From NCBI GenBank assembly GCA_028095005.1, contig CM051459.1:274493229-274557228 (forward strand): DNA of 64,000 nt, given 5' to 3'. The position numbers were made by a program, and so were the translations under genes. A model generated the notes under the pieces. It made no database searches and had not been told where the DNA came from. It saw nothing but the letters and a program-made list of their open reading frames with translations. Shown here piece by piece: positions 13,020-26,764 of the stretch. The number at the start of each line of letters is the position of its first letter. The first letter of the stretch is position 1. The DNA is from Rhynchospora pubera. Taxonomy: Eukaryota; Streptophyta; Magnoliopsida; Poales; Cyperaceae.

Positions 13020-13247
13020 GTAATTACGCATATAAATTGCAAATAATACTTATTCTGAGTATCATTTGAGAATTTCAATTGTTTCAGCATTCGTTCTAAG
13101 TGATTTCATGACAACAATGTACATTTAAACTCTCTATACAGTTTAGAATATAATTCAGATCTTACTTATTAAAAAAAGATAGGATTATACAAAGTAATTA
13201 CACCTATAAAATGAATATAATGCATATTCTTAGTATCATATATGCAT
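13020..13247 (-). repeat. Last satellite copies before the LTR fragment
   Basis: About 1.3 inverted subfamily-B monomers, from GTAATTACGCATATAAATTG to about ATATATGCATTTTA. The satellite ends here inside a monomer, directly against a truncated LTR, and does not recur in the window. Confidence 0.88.
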
Positions 13248-14220
13248 TTTAAGCTGCAATATAGACTTTATTTAAGTTTTCATGAATTTTGCGGAGAAAA
13301 ATTGTTCATCAAGAAAATCATATGTTTCTCATTAGTAAACTTAATGAGTGATGATATCTATTAAGCCTTCTTGATAGATTTGGTTTGTTTGCCGGCAACT
13401 TGAACAATCAACTGTAGATCAAAAAATGTATAATATGTAAGAATGACACATTCTTATCTAAGATTATACAGTGATATCATGAGACATAAGAATTAAAGAA
13501 AATTATATATTTTTTATGCAGGATTAAAATACTATAAAGGTATAATATTTATTTATATTAATTGAGAATCATAATGTGTTGCTAGATATCGCTTATAATT
13601 ATTGGAAATAAATGGTGATTTAATTTCTATGGCCAATATGACATAAATTCTCCAAGGATCACACAAATACAAAATGGATTATTAACCAATGGTGCATTAT
13701 ATTTAGTATATTTGTACCATTATATGATAAGTTGAATAATTAATCATATACCATTATGTACCATTATGATTAATTATTTCAAAGGGATCATATGAAACTA
13801 AATTAATGTAAAGTCTAATCCAATAATAATTATCAAGGAATTGATATTTATTTTGTCTCAACTCCATTAATATAATTTTGTAAATTATATTAATTAATGA
13901 GCTATCATTTAATATGTCGATTTTGGCCGAACTTTAAATACAATTAAAAAAATTAAAGAGAAAATAAAAGACCGACTAATATGACCTTGGAAATCTATAT
14001 TAGGGCCAGCCACACCATGTGAGGAGTGGTTTCTAAAGAATTTGGTTGGAATGTCTATATAAGGACCACCTAATTGTGAATTAGAACAACTTTTGTGCCT
14101 ATCTCTCTAGGGAGAGAATACAACGCGGGTTATATCCGCGCTATAGCATGGTTCATCTTTAAAAAAAAAATAATTAATGGTTATTATTAAATTTTTTATT
14201 ATAAAATTGTTTCTATTAAA
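13248..14220 (+). mobile_element. 5'-truncated LTR of the 42-50 kb family
   Basis: Collinear with the intact LTR at 47715-49482 from its TATACGGACTTTATTTATG segment onward: TTCATCAAGAAAATCATATG, AATGACACATTCTTATC, TTGCTAGATATCGCTTATAA and TTGGAAATAAATGG occur in the same order. Roughly the first 470 bases of the LTR are missing, and the left break abuts satellite. Resemblance fades after about 14100. The right end lacks a clear TCTAACA and no TSD is visible. It is an old, decayed copy, and the truncation marks the satellite/arm boundary. Confidence 0.8.
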
Positions 14221-15730
14221 AAAAATCGGTAAGAAGTGTCCAACTCAAAATAGGCAATTTGATCTTACCTTCATGTTATATCCCAACAGAAATACTCTGC
14301 AATAGCGAGTTGAGATTGAAGTAGACTCTAAATTCGGTCACGACTTCAATTTATGTATAGCATAATCGCATATTCTCATTCTCGTTTAATTCCCAAGGCA
14401 TACACGAGCTTGAAGGAATCTTGACAAACGATGGGGAAGACATTTCAATAATGCTAGCATATGACGAGGCATATCTTCCCGTTTTTTAAGGAATATGTTA
14501 ATCAAGTTCCTGCGATCATGGATTCTCTTTAACATTTTCCAGGTTCTCTAGGTTAGCCTTGTCTGCAACTATTATGTTTTGGGGCCGAATATAAAAATAT
14601 TTCCATGAAAGATGTATTGAACCTCTCTCTCTTGAATCCGTCTATGTTTTCATTTATTGAATTTGGTGTTCCTCCTTTTCCTGGTAGAGACTAGTAAGTA
14701 GTAACTGATTCAACTGCCACTCTTTCAGAGGAACAAGATAGTTCATGTAGAACGAGATCAGTCTGTCTTGTTTATTTATTTAGACAACCTAGCAGCGGCT
14801 GCTAAGCTATTTATTTATTTATTTATTATTTGTTTTTTTGGGAAACATGTCCTGTAGAGTGAGAAGAGTTCTCTGGTGGTAATTGAATGGTCAATCACAG
14901 ATAATTGCAAAATTAATTCAATATTATGGGTACAATGATAAAATGTATTAATTGCAAAGCATGCTATGCAAGTTGGCGTATGAACCACCAATGAATTAAT
15001 TGAAAATAACATATTGGACTATGCTAATTAAACAATTAAAAGAACATTACAAATTTTGTAAAACATATTATACCAGTATATTGTTGGTCATAAAATTAAC
15101 ATATTCTTTACAATTGATGCAATTTGAGTTTCATTTGATAACATAATAAAAATATTAATTCTGACTATTACAAAATTCAAATCATGCGGGGAACAAATCA
15201 TAAATCAATTTCTATGATTTTCTTACAGACTTCATTTGAATACCATGTAGAACATAGTTACAATTTTTGTTAGAAAAATTAATGATCGAAGCCCCTATCT
15301 TTTCATTAATTGTAGAAAAAGATTGTGTTAAATCACCGCTTGTCTGCTTCAGCAAGTTGACTGAGGATGTTACCTCTGATATAGTTCGGAGAATAATCAA
15401 ATTCTATTAGCTCGTACGAAATAAATAATGCATGCCTGACTCAGCAGATTAGGATGCCAATTAGTGTTTCAGATATTATAAATCATGATCTCTACTTCTC
15501 TCTTGTCCTCACATAATTTATTGTTTATTTTCAGCACAGGGCTCGAGTTTTATCTTGAGAATTTCTCATCCAGATCACATACACTTCACAAAAGCTACTT
15601 TTGCTACAAAACTATAATTTTCAATTTTTCATGTACCTTTGTCCGTATCAAATTCATGTATGCTGCCATCATTTTTATGACAACCGGCTGCTATAGAGAG
15701 ATAGACAGATGGCTTCATGGGTTTCTAAAA
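14221..15730. other. Intergenic, no gene recognised
   Basis: AT-rich sequence without a supportable gene. Frames at 14815-15012, 15212-15400 and 15485-15820 are short, lack known motifs and have no convincing splice context; the last runs into the MITE at 15731. Confidence 0.6.
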
Positions 15731-15865
15731 GGGTGCGTTTGGATAGGTGTGGGAAGAAGAGAAGAAGGGAAGAAGTATTGGAAAATGTGTAATTTTGTGA
15801 AGAGTTTAAATTATTTATAATTTTTTTTTCTTCTTCTTCCTTCTTCCAACCATCCAAACGCACCC
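15731..15865. mobile_element. Short MITE, 135 bp (GGGTGCGTTTGGAT family)
   Basis: Terminal inverted repeats GGGTGCGTTTGGATAGG and CCATCCAAACGCACCC enclose AGAAGAAG/CTTCTTC arms and a core with GTGTAATTTTGTGAAGAG. The same core occurs in the element at 53245. The site lies in an A-run, so the target duplication cannot be read. The superfamily is uncertain. Confidence 0.8.
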
Positions 15866-16154
15866 AAAAAAAAGAAAAATGGAAAACCCCTCCTACGAAT
15901 ATCAACGGTCCCGTTAATATTTTATTGAGCCATCCTTTTATAGCAGACCGTTCCAATAGCTATTCTTTGAATCGGTGTATCATTTGACTGCACAAATGTG
16001 TGTTTTGATTTCCCTCCAAAATAAATATACAAATAAAAATATATGTTTGATGCATTACGCACTTTGCACTATGCTTTGACGTTCACGGTCCATCTCCTTC
16101 ACCTTTCCTATTTTTTCTCCTTCTTATCGAGCAATTCTTTTATTTTTAATGAGG

Positions 16155-16612
16155 ATTCTGGTGTCACAACTTTTATAATACCACCAAATACCGTAACTTT
16201 ACTTTTTATCAATATTCTTGAATTTTAAAATTTAAAAGTCTAATCAAAACCGTTGCTGGAATTTAACTAGCTATGCGTCTCATATGAGTTTTATAAAATT
16301 TGAAGTTGATTTGATACTCAATCAAGAGCATAAAAATTTTTATAAAATTTAAAGTTAATTTGATACTCATAAAATATAAAAGATGTACGGAATCTAGTTA
16401 ACTATGATAGATTAACGTTCATAGTTTGACATGTAGATCAAGTATTCAAATCCACTCTAAATTTTATAAAATTTATATGAAATTGCATCACTCATTAATA
16501 CAAAGAAGATCAACTGTTTATATTCGACATTTAAATTTTAAATTTTAAAATATTAATAAAAAAGTAACGTTGTGACATTTAATAGAACCCTAAATTTGTG
16601 ATATCGAAACTT
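16155..16612. mobile_element. Decayed foldback element
   Basis: The two halves are imperfect inverted repeats: GTGTCACAACTTTTATAATA...CCGTAACTTT on the left against AAGTAACGTTGTGACATTTA on the right, with inner TTTTATAAAATTTGAAGTTG pairing with AAATTTTATAAAATTTATA. Wording and spacing resemble the better-preserved foldback at 38208-38637 (GTCACAA, GATATTCGATCAAGAG). Ends and target duplication are not clear. Confidence 0.55.
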
Positions 16613-17225
16613 CACTCTTCTTGCAAATATCTTCTTGTTAGGCGGATTTGTTAGTTCTCTCTTTTTTTTTTCTCTTTTATGACTGTTGGACGGATTTCAT
16701 TTTTTCTAAAGAAACTTGGAACTATACCTTAAAAAAAGATATAAAACAGAGTTTCATAACACTTGAATAGACCTCCAATTAAACGAGCTAGAGTTCGCTC
16801 ATAGGATCTTGTCATTTAGCAAGTACCATCAGCAGTATTATTTGAAAGTAATAATGATTAAATAAATTGAAATGCACATTATATACTCTGAGGTAACAAA
16901 CACTCGTCCTATACATAATTCTCATCTTATAAAAATTAGTACCTAAAGACAACCGGATACTCTCAGAATCTATAAGCTTGGTGTTGTCCTAAAAACAAAT
17001 CAAAAAACAAAAATATGGAAAACACCAAAACAAAAAAGAAAAAGAAAGAAGACATTTGCAGCTACAACCTCCTCATCACCTCACCAGAAAAGAACAAAGA
17101 TAAAATGGAAGCAGAAAGAAAAAAAAAAAGAAAAAAAAGAATGCTATATACATTTTCTAACTTATTTCTGAATAACATGTTACAGACTAAAATTTGACAA
17201 CCAAAACCATATCTAGTCAATTTTA
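16613..17225. other. 3' flank of the RIC1-like gene
   Basis: No gene seen. It includes an A-rich tract at about 16990-17140; the frame at 17015-17197 is a lysine-rich artefact of it. The 3' UTR and poly(A) site of the RIC1-like gene on the minus strand should lie in the right part. Confidence 0.6.
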
Positions 17226-20200
17226 CTACAATGAGCCATTCTGACCTTCGCTGTCCGTTACAGATGAGAGCTGCTCTTCCAACACATTGAGTAGATCCAA
17301 GTACCTTCTGAATTCTTCATGTGACTATTCAGTTTCAGGAAATGAAATACGGAAGAGAAATTATATATAATGAAAGATTTAAATATAAGGAGATTTATTA
17401 GCACATAAAGTACCTAAATATGTCTACCTGGATAGTCATGCTATAGGCATTCCATAGTCGCAGATCATGTCGAAAAAGATCAACCAGAACCTGGACATAA
17501 ATAAATAAATTTTCAAATAATCTGTCATACCAGCTTATTCAATACAGTATCAGAATGATAACCAAAGAATCCGCCCCCTATATTGATCCATTGTCAAACT
17601 GACCTCACTCCATATGGCAGTCCTACCCATCCCTGCATCACCAACACAAATCCCACTCCAGCACACACCAAAAGCACCCAAACAAAATTGTATTAATAAT
17701 AAAATAAAAGGAACACAAGAAGTGAAATTTACCTCAGCACGATAAAGTAGGGTTGCAAGTACAACAATCCACTCCTTGAACTTGACAGAGCACATATGAG
17801 CCAACAGGAATTCAGCATCCAACCGGCTTTGTAGTGTATCCATAGGAAGCTGTCACAAGAAAAACAGAAGATTAATAAATGATACTTCTATATTATATTC
17901 TGGTAATGCCTCTTCAAAAGCAATCTAAGGCAAGCATAAGAGAGCAAAGTTAAGTTAAAATTGAAAACCTTTTGGCCAATCAATTCAAGGGCTGACGCAA
18001 AATTATCCAGCCGAGCAGACCCCAATCTCTCTCTTTGAAGGTAATCCTACACAAGTAATAACATTTTTGTATCAATCTCATACTATGAGAAATCATCTTT
18101 CCTTTTTATGTGCTAATTTTTTTTACACTTTTTGTACCTATAATTAGCCATATCCAAAGAAACTTTATGGTTCATTAAAAAATTACTTTGGTTTGATGTT
18201 TTAACAGCATCTAGAAGGTACCTGGGAAAGCCTAGCATGAGTACAAAGTACAAACAGAACAGAACCCATAGCAAATGATATGTGAGGTGGAAAAAAGAAA
18301 AAGAAAGTGATACAAAGGAGAAGATACCACAATGTCAAACTGGGTTCCTTTCACAAAAGCTACAAGCTTAGAAAGTTCTTTGCCAGACATGAGGTAGCTA
18401 GCATGGCTCTCTAAAATGTTCTTCACTGATGCAATGTGTGGGCTGAGCTCCTTAAATGATCCACTGAAACAATAAAAATTTCAGGAAGTAGATGCTTCCA
18501 GTGAGTGCAAATTACACAAGTCCAAGCAACATGGCACCGTTGACCATACACACAAATAGCTGGCAGTGAACAAAGGAAACAAAATTTTACTCCATTAAGG
18601 AACAGCAATTTTATTCTTACGCATCAAATGACCATCAAGCCTGAAATTCATCAGTATATTATGGTTTAGGTTCAATAGAATATTCCACCAAAAACCTAAC
18701 AGTCTCTCGCTTCATTAAGGGGCACATTTTGCAATTACAAGGTTCTACAGATTTTGTTGTTAAAAGTGCAATTTTTTTTGGAAAAACCTCTTCAAATCAG
18801 AAGACTGCCTCCTGGAAGGGGAGCGAAAAAGGAAGTAGTCCAGAAACCTTGGGGAGAGCCTTTCTGAATCTGATGTGGTATTTTCAAACTCTCTACCAGA
18901 TCTAAGCAAGAAGCGCACCTGATTATTATAATTTCGAAAACTTAGCTCACTCATCAAGGAATGCTACTCAGTGGAGTGCAAAGCAAATTAATTAATATTA
19001 TACGAGAATCATACCAGCTCCCCAGCAAGTTCGTACAAGGATTCATCAAGTGTAGCCTGCCATAGAAAACAAACAATAATTACTAATGTTAGCAAGGAGA
19101 AAAACAGAAAAAAAAAAGAAAACTCTATTGAAAAGGTATAGCTTACTTGCAACAATCGCAAGGCACAATACTGACTAACAGCAGGACCCTCTAGTTTGGC
19201 AATCACCTGTAAATCCGAAACTAGTTATTTCCTCAAGTCCTTCAATAATTTAATTTCCAACTCAATTCCATAAGAGAACAAGTATGGTACCAGAATATAG
19301 CAGGCAGCTGTCCGGTACCATCTTCTCAGGAAGCACTCTTCAAATAACCTAAAACAAAGATCATAACTATATATATACAAATACATATAGAGTATGCTAT
19401 GGTGCAACATCCTGTTAAGGGGCTGGTGCGCCATGAGTTAAGATCCCACTTAACATCATCTACATAAAAATCTTCTAGCATATCTCTTTGTAGAGACTTA
19501 TCTACTATTTTATCCATAAAGTAAAAAATGACTATATTAAATGGTAATTGATATCATTTTTTCCTTTTACCAATAGAATAGTAGAAAAATTCTAAAATAG
19601 TAAACATTGGTATCCGAGAATATTTTGATATGTAGATCAAGTTGAGCAGCTTGCCATTTGGACATTTTATTTAGAACCAGTCCTTAGCAACAAATTGCAT
19701 GGTGGTAGCCTTAATAAAAAAGATTTGTGTGTGAATCGCAAAAAGATGTTCTTGATTTTATAGGTACTATATTTTAGGTCTTCTTGATTTTAAAAAAATT
19801 ATAAGATATAGGGAGTAATTTTATCAGAAAGCTCACTCAGTGGATCGACCAGCAGCAGAAAAGAGATCAGCCCAATGACGGCCATCAGTCTTTCTGGCAA
19901 CACTAACAACTACATCGAAATATTCTGGAAAGTTCCTGAGCAGATCACAAGTCTTCTCCAAGAGAGAGGGGCTTGGAGGCTTCACAACTGAAGGCTGGTT
20001 CTTGTTAGCACTTTGCCTGCAATATCACAGCATATGACTTATTAATATATGCCACAAAGATAACATAAGAAAAAAAAGATATCTTAAATAAAACGATAGT
20101 TGATTCAATTTAAAAATTACAATTTAGGGTTATCATGAATCCTTGTATGTACACCAAAACTGCATGCTGCACATTACTGGTGTTACTGTAGTAGAAGAAA

Positions 20201-23200
20201 CAATCATATTTATATTTACACCCTCCCCCAACCCTTCCCTAGGGTGCTTAAATCCCTTTTATCATATCTTAAGCAAAGATTTGAATAAGACAGACATGTT
20301 GGAAAGTTTTGTTCCATACAATTTTGATGAACTTTATTTTAGTAACTACACTACCCAAAAACAACAAATATATTGTTCAGAAAACAATAAGTTATCTTCA
20401 CATCAAGTAATTCCAAATGGATAAGCACCTTGATATCTCTGCATCAAAAACTGTAAAAAGAAGCCACTCCAAGCAGTGCGAAAAGTGCGGCTTCTCTGCT
20501 GATAGATATGCCAGTCGTAAGGCTTCTTCACTTTTCTCCCTCTATGCAAAAAGAAATACACAAGGTTACATGTTTGCTTTCATCAACTATTAATGAAAGT
20601 AGCAGATGCAATTTCTAAAAAAACAATTAGGGCTCCCTCATGGCTTTCTCTCTAAATAAGCTAGGCACCAAAGAAGTAAAAACACACTCACATGCAACTA
20701 GTTGCTTTAACAACTATTAATGAAAGTAGTAGATGCAATTTCTGAAAAAACAACTAGGGCTCCCTCATGGCTTTCTCTCTAAATAAGCTAGACAATAAAG
20801 AAGTAAAAACACATTCACATACACTAGTTGCTTTATTTACACCACCAGTCTCTCTTTTCTCTATTTGACCTACTTTGACTTGGAGATATCTATCTGACAT
20901 TTTGGTACACTGAGTTTCACCTGTACTGAAAAATAATTCATACTCCAATCTTTCAATCTATGCAATTTCTAAAAAGTTTACACACCTGAAGGAGATGTCG
21001 TAGCAGGCAATGCAAAATGGTTTGGGCCTGTGGAGTGGGCTCAAAACATGGGAATTCAGAAGTCGAAAATGACATGCGCTGTGTCACACCGACTACCACC
21101 CCCACATTTGGAAGAAGGCCAAGTGGGTATATCTCTCTATCAAACTCAAGCTCTGGATCCAACTATAGAAGATTATGAGATGTACGAACTGTTACTCTTT
21201 AGCATTAGGAAATGAAAATCATGGACTAATGCAAAAGGCATCAAGTGGAATTTAGGAAAAGGTTTCACCTGCAAGAAATCCTCCTGCTTAAAAGGGTCTC
21301 CACTATGAGATGGGTACCAAACCTATAACAACAGAATTATACATGAGAGTTGTTATTAAAATAGAATTACATTGAGAAATAGAAACTAGTGCAGACAAAA
21401 ATGCAGCAGAAAGCTGGAATCTAGGAGACGGATATTTAACCAGGCATTACCATATTAGAACTGATGATATATAGATTAGATTTGTATGAAAATATACAGT
21501 CCACAACCAAATCCACACCAGATTTATTATAATTTTCTCTACATTCTTTCTTTTTCGTCTTCCTTCTTGATTCTTTTTGGTGTTCAAGTGTATAGAGTAA
21601 AAAAAATCATATTAACATTAGTTGAGGTTAATTGGGGCTTATTTAAGAGATGAATTAAACATGAAGTGTAGTGTCTATAACACCTGCATTCCCCGGTGAC
21701 CATAATCTAGCCAGGAAACTTCTTTGATAAGGTTAGCCTTATCCTCTGATTTGCCACAAGTGACCCAAAGCAGATCTACAGAATTAGTTAGAACTTGTTC
21801 ATGGCCGTCATCCAAGTCAAGTAGTGAAAGCTCTCCATTTTTACGCAATATCAAGCACCTGACATTACACTACAGTTTAACTTAGAGCTTGCACATTACT
21901 TGGATACAAACATTTACATGAGGAGGATATATAAGAGAATGGACCAAAAAATCAAACAAATGATCACATTCCTAATGATGCTTTCTTCTCCAGCTGAGCT
22001 TTTATTTGGTTTGTATTTACTTAGTATTAGAAGTTCTATTTGTCCACATGTTCATTTCAATGTCATTGTTAGATGAGAACTTTCAAGATCACAATTGTAA
22101 ATATTACAAAATTTAAAATATTGCTAACCACTAGGAAGAACACTTTTAACTTTTCAACAAGGTTTGAACCAAAATAAATTTAAAAATTTTAAACATTCAA
22201 AACTCAAAATTATTACCTAGAAGGTTGTTGAAGCAACAAAGAAGATTCAATGGTGCTCTTTTTATACTTCTGTTCATCTGACATATCGGGAATGATGTGC
22301 ATTGCTGCAGGGTGGCTTTTTACACTCATTATAGATAGCTCCCGCACAGTATTAAGCTGTTTTAGTATGAGAAGTACAAAAAAGAAAACCTAATTGGCAC
22401 ATAACTGATGACTTTCTTTACACACTCATTGTGTACCCATGCATGTATGTACTTAAACTTTCACTTGCATCTATTCCTTAAAAAATATACCATACAAATA
22501 ATATATTCTATAAGTCATTTTGCATGCATGTAGCTTCTAAAAATGTAATCAACGATCTAAACTCTCCCTTGGTGTTGCCTTTATCAATGAGGTAATGTTG
22601 TAAGTTCCTTTATTTTCAAATTTGCAAGGTCTAGTCAATAATATGATTCTTGGTTGAAGGAAAAGTTATAACAATAGAGAAAATAAGAGCAGATATTATC
22701 TTACCTGTATAACTGGAGAACCAGTTGGCGAAAGTTCACCCGATATCTTCACATGGAAAATATGAACATCAAAAGGGTTGTAAGTAACGAGCACATAATC
22801 TTGGAAGACGTCCATCACAATTGGTCTGCCAAGTAATGTTTTTCGACACAGAAGGGAGCTTTGGTCAAGGTGGTACCTTGGATAAAAAAGCAACTCATAC
22901 CTGCAAGAATAAAACAAAGTAATAAAATAAACAAGGACAAAGGATATTATGTGCACCACATTATTACAAAGCCAGGTTGATGCCATTACTCACTAAAAAA
23001 GACACAGACACTCATTGGTTAAGTTACGGCTATAGTCAGCTCTATCCTAACTAATACATTCTTCACAATTTTTAGGGTCCCAGTAATGGCTGCAACTGTG
23101 CAGTCACTAAAGAAACCCTGAAACAAGAAAAATTATATTGGTCTGTTAGTGTTCTTATAAGAAAATGAATAAAACTATTCAGTGTTCAACATTTACAACA

Positions 23201-26200
23201 TATCTATGAAACATGGAAGAATTGACATAAAAAATTACCAAACTTAAATTAATAAGCCAATAAAATCAAATATGTCAGGGCATGATCCCTAGGTGACAGT
23301 TGATATGAGGTCCACTACCCTTTGTTATACTTGGCAAAGAAAGAAAAGGTAGAAGTAGAATAACTGACGTGTTCGAAGATTCAATGTAGTTGCACACAAC
23401 AATAATTTTGCTCCCAAGCCAGAGCAATCCTTTGCATTGGATTTTTTGCTCTTGGGTGACGTCACCAAAAAACCGCCATTTCTTGTTCCGCAAGTCATAC
23501 AATACAAGCCCATGGTGCCCAGCAACTGCAAGGTATGTACCATCATCACTGGCCACAACATGCATAATGGGCCAATTCTGTGAAATGTATGATACCTGCT
23601 TTAAGATATATAAACCAATAATAAGCCAAAAACCTTATATACAAAAATATATATAAATTACAATTCTATAAATTTGCAATAAAAATCTAAGATGCCTTTT
23701 TTTTCATTTTCTACGGGACTTAACTGGAACATTTAATTGGAGAATTTTGAGCTCATCTGTCCCATCATTCTGTATCAGTAAAACCCGATCATCACTATAA
23801 AGGAACTGCTGTGCAAAGGTGGTTCTAGAAAGGCCTCTATTAAGACAGCATTTGCTGAACGAGAAACCAATAGCCCGATCAGCTGAGCTTTCCTCGACAG
23901 CAAACAAACGATACCCGTGTTCATCCCACTGCAAGTGTGCGGTCCCACCAATGAGAGGCTCTGGTTTAAAATCTGTGTTTGGTTTGACCACAGGGGAAGA
24001 GGCAGTGGCTAATCCAATCTGACGGGCTGTGCACATGAGACGGCAGCCTGATACCGACCACACAGCCATGCCTCTACATCTCCAGCCAACAGCAAATGCA
24101 CAATTATCAGGAGTCCAGGCAATGCATGAAACAGGCCCTGTGTCTTCAACTGTGTACCTAAATTTGGCCAGCATATTGATTGTTAGCATTGAAGGAAGAT
24201 TAAGAAAAACATGAAGATTCTGATAAGTGATACCCAAAAAAAGTACCAGATAAAAGAAAAAAATAATATAAATAAAATAATAACGAGAAAACATTATGCC
24301 AAAAGGTATATCTAAAATAACATAAAGATGAACACAAGTAAAACAAGCTATGTTTATGGCAAGAATGCCTATTAGTGACCAAAAAAGTGAGCATTAGATC
24401 AATAGAGATACATATGTCCAAAATTATAAACGAACTTTAGGTTAAAATGGTTTTATCTCACCAAAACAGGAACAGTTGGATAAAGAAGGGTATAGCTCAT
24501 AAGACCACACAATCAGCTAGTTTGGTGATCCTGGGTATCCTTATTTTAACCAGTGTTGTAGTACAATCCAGTATGAAAAAGCTCAGGTTACATAATGGGC
24601 ATGACTGAAACACATAATACCACCAACATGATGAGAAAACATGTTGAACTACTCTAACCTGTATTATCATCACTTTAACATTACAGGCTAGTTGTACCAC
24701 AAACATCAAGAGTGTCATACATACCCCCAATCAAACAAGGAAATAGTACGAAGAAGCTGTGCACTCTCGGAGAGGTCATACAACTCGACAACCCCTCTAC
24801 TACAGCCAACTGCAAGAATTTTCTGATCTGATGCAAATGAAGTGCACGTGGCCCCTTCTGTGGTCAGCCATCTCTCAACTGTTATGCCACTACTTTGCCT
24901 CAAACCCTTTTTACTCACAGAACACAATTCAATCTGACCATTTGAGTACAACACTACTAATATTCTCAGATGTGTTGAATATTCAAGATGTGTAATAGAA
25001 AAGTTTTGCACAACACAACCGGTGCTGTGTTCTTGCGAATTAGGGTAATGTGTAGAGGTCGAGGATTCGTCTGAAGGAGAGTTCCCACAGCACAGCCTGA
25101 AGCTATCTGAGTACTGTAGATTGGAAAATGAAAGAGATTGAATTAAAAACAAAAAATTTCTGACAAAAACAAATGAAATGGAAAACTATTTGCACTTACC
25201 TCAGCATTCCATGAAATAGGCCGTAATTGCCCATTAGATAGCCCAATCAACATGCTTTTGCTATCACACACAAAATTACTTCTGCAATATAATCAGCAAA
25301 AAAGTTGACTATAAAAACTTAAATTATACCTCTACATGCGTGCAAAATAATAAAGAAATAATATAAGGTCTTACGCAGATAAGCAGTCTTCAAACAAAGG
25401 AATCGCTTCCGTGATGGTAAGAGAGATATTGGCCAGAAAAAGTCCAGGATAATGTTTGCCTCCTATAAGTAGCCTCTTTCCCGTTAGTTGTATCTTATAT
25501 ATGTGCAGGAAATGTGTGGTAGTCTGTGGGACAGAAAGAAATAGAACTTATGAGCTAACTGTTCAATCATCATCATTTGCATTTAACAAATTGTATTTAA
25601 AATGTTGAATTTTTGTGCAAAGTGGGCATCTCAGAAACATCTTAACTTATACAGTCCTAGAAATATCACTCTAGTTACAACGCTCCTAAATTGAACTATC
25701 CAACTTGAAACAAGTACTGAACTTGACAGTCAAGTAGTATAATTCACTTCAAACATCAGTGAATGAAGTATCACACATCAAAATCAGAGCCAATAAATTG
25801 AGCATTCGTATTAGGGAAACCAATTGATCTCAGTCAACACAAAGCAATCAAGTGAACAAGAGAACAAATTCACACTTACAAGCACTGCAACTGTTCTAGT
25901 ATCTGGACTCCACACGGCGCGTGCATTCTCTCCCTCGATCGCTACGGACCTCTCTTCGCGCACATACTTCCCCAACCTCAACTTATGCTGAAAAACCCAA
26001 ATACCCAACAAAATATCATCAGAGATCAACACAACAACATAGTACCAACCAGTGTCAATGCAAATTAAATATCAATCTAAACCTGAGAAATGCTCCAGAG
26101 CTCGAGATGAGTTGGACCCACAATCAGTAAGAGGCGATTCGCGGACTTGAGGTAGACGACGCGCTCCGACGAGGAAGAGGGGAGGCCGGGGTCAAGGGGG

Positions 26201-26232
26201 ATGGCCTGAGGCCATCCGTACGCCATGTACAT
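17226..26232 (-). CDS. RIC1: RIC1-like guanine nucleotide exchange factor subunit
   Basis: Complete gene, 1118 aa, close to the ~1.1 kb-residue plant RIC1 proteins. Ric1 with Rgp1 activates the Golgi Rab Ypt6/RAB6 (known of the family). Exons, high to low: 26083-26232, 25880-25987, 25375-25523, 25200-25281, 24725-25113, 23725-24157, 23369-23595, 22705-22900, 22217-22356, 21684-21858, 21269-21322, 20986-21162, 20429-20541, 19837-20016, 19291-19348, 19147-19206, 19015-19056, 18788-18918, 18328-18463, 17969-18046, 17733-17849, 17428-17490, 17226-17324. All junctions are GT-AG and the frame is open throughout. The start MYMAYGWPQAIPL is the conserved plant N-terminus. Residues 1-600 look like degenerate WD/beta-propeller repeats (AVWSPDTRTVAVL, CIAWTPDNCAFAVGWRCRG); the helical RIC1 domain follows from ~700 (EIYPLGLLPNVGVVVGVTQR, SHASYLMSGKELSKLVAF, DAEFLLAHMCSVKFKEWIVV). 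Exon 6 is ended at 23725 so that the conserved VPVSYISQNWP is formed. Confidence 0.95.
20584..20835. repeat. Tandem duplication of ~126 bp in a RIC1 intron
   Basis: Two adjacent copies (20584-20710 and 20711-20835) share CAACTATTAATGAAAGTAG, AGGGCTCCCTCATGGC and TTTCTCTCTAAATAAGCTAG with few differences. They lie wholly in the intron between exons 12 and 13, so the protein is unaffected. High identity suggests a recent duplication. Confidence 0.92.
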
Positions 26233-26764
26233 CTTCTCTGCCTCGTTTGTAAACCGAGAGAGAGAAGATCCAAAGAGCAGAAGAGAGATCTGCGATGGAG
26301 AGTTGGAGACGAAGAAGGTAATTTCTGGTGGGACTTGATTTTGTTTGTTTCCGATGCGTTAATTTTCAGGTTACTTTGTTTTTGTTTAAAAAGTAATGAA
26401 CATTGTATGGGCTGTGTATTAATGTGGGATTGTGTTTAATGGTGAATTGTTATTACCAGGGGTAGATTGCATGATTAGTCATTTAGTAGCACAGTTAAAA
26501 AATTTGTAATAGACAAAGAAGATCGGTTCATAATACGGACAAGGCTTCAAAACATAAAAGTAAAAATTAAAAAACACGCCTACTGCACGTGCGATTTTTA
26601 AAACAGTGAACTGCCTACGAAACTATAGTTCATAAATGTTACGTATAAACATTTTTTTTAAAAAAAAGTATTTAATTGTTGTTACATATTATATGGTATA
26701 ATATAATTAACAGAGATTATAAATAATGATTGATAATGTAAATAATAATTTAATTTATACATAT

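Noticed and set aside
15485..15956. Possible small genes around 15.5-15.9 kb
   Set aside because: Both frames run through the MITE inverted repeats; no splice or motif support.
23704..24294. Continuous 196-aa frame as a separate protein
   Set aside because: It is exon 6 of RIC1 read through both flanking introns; donor GTTAAG at 23724 and acceptor at 24158 are used instead.
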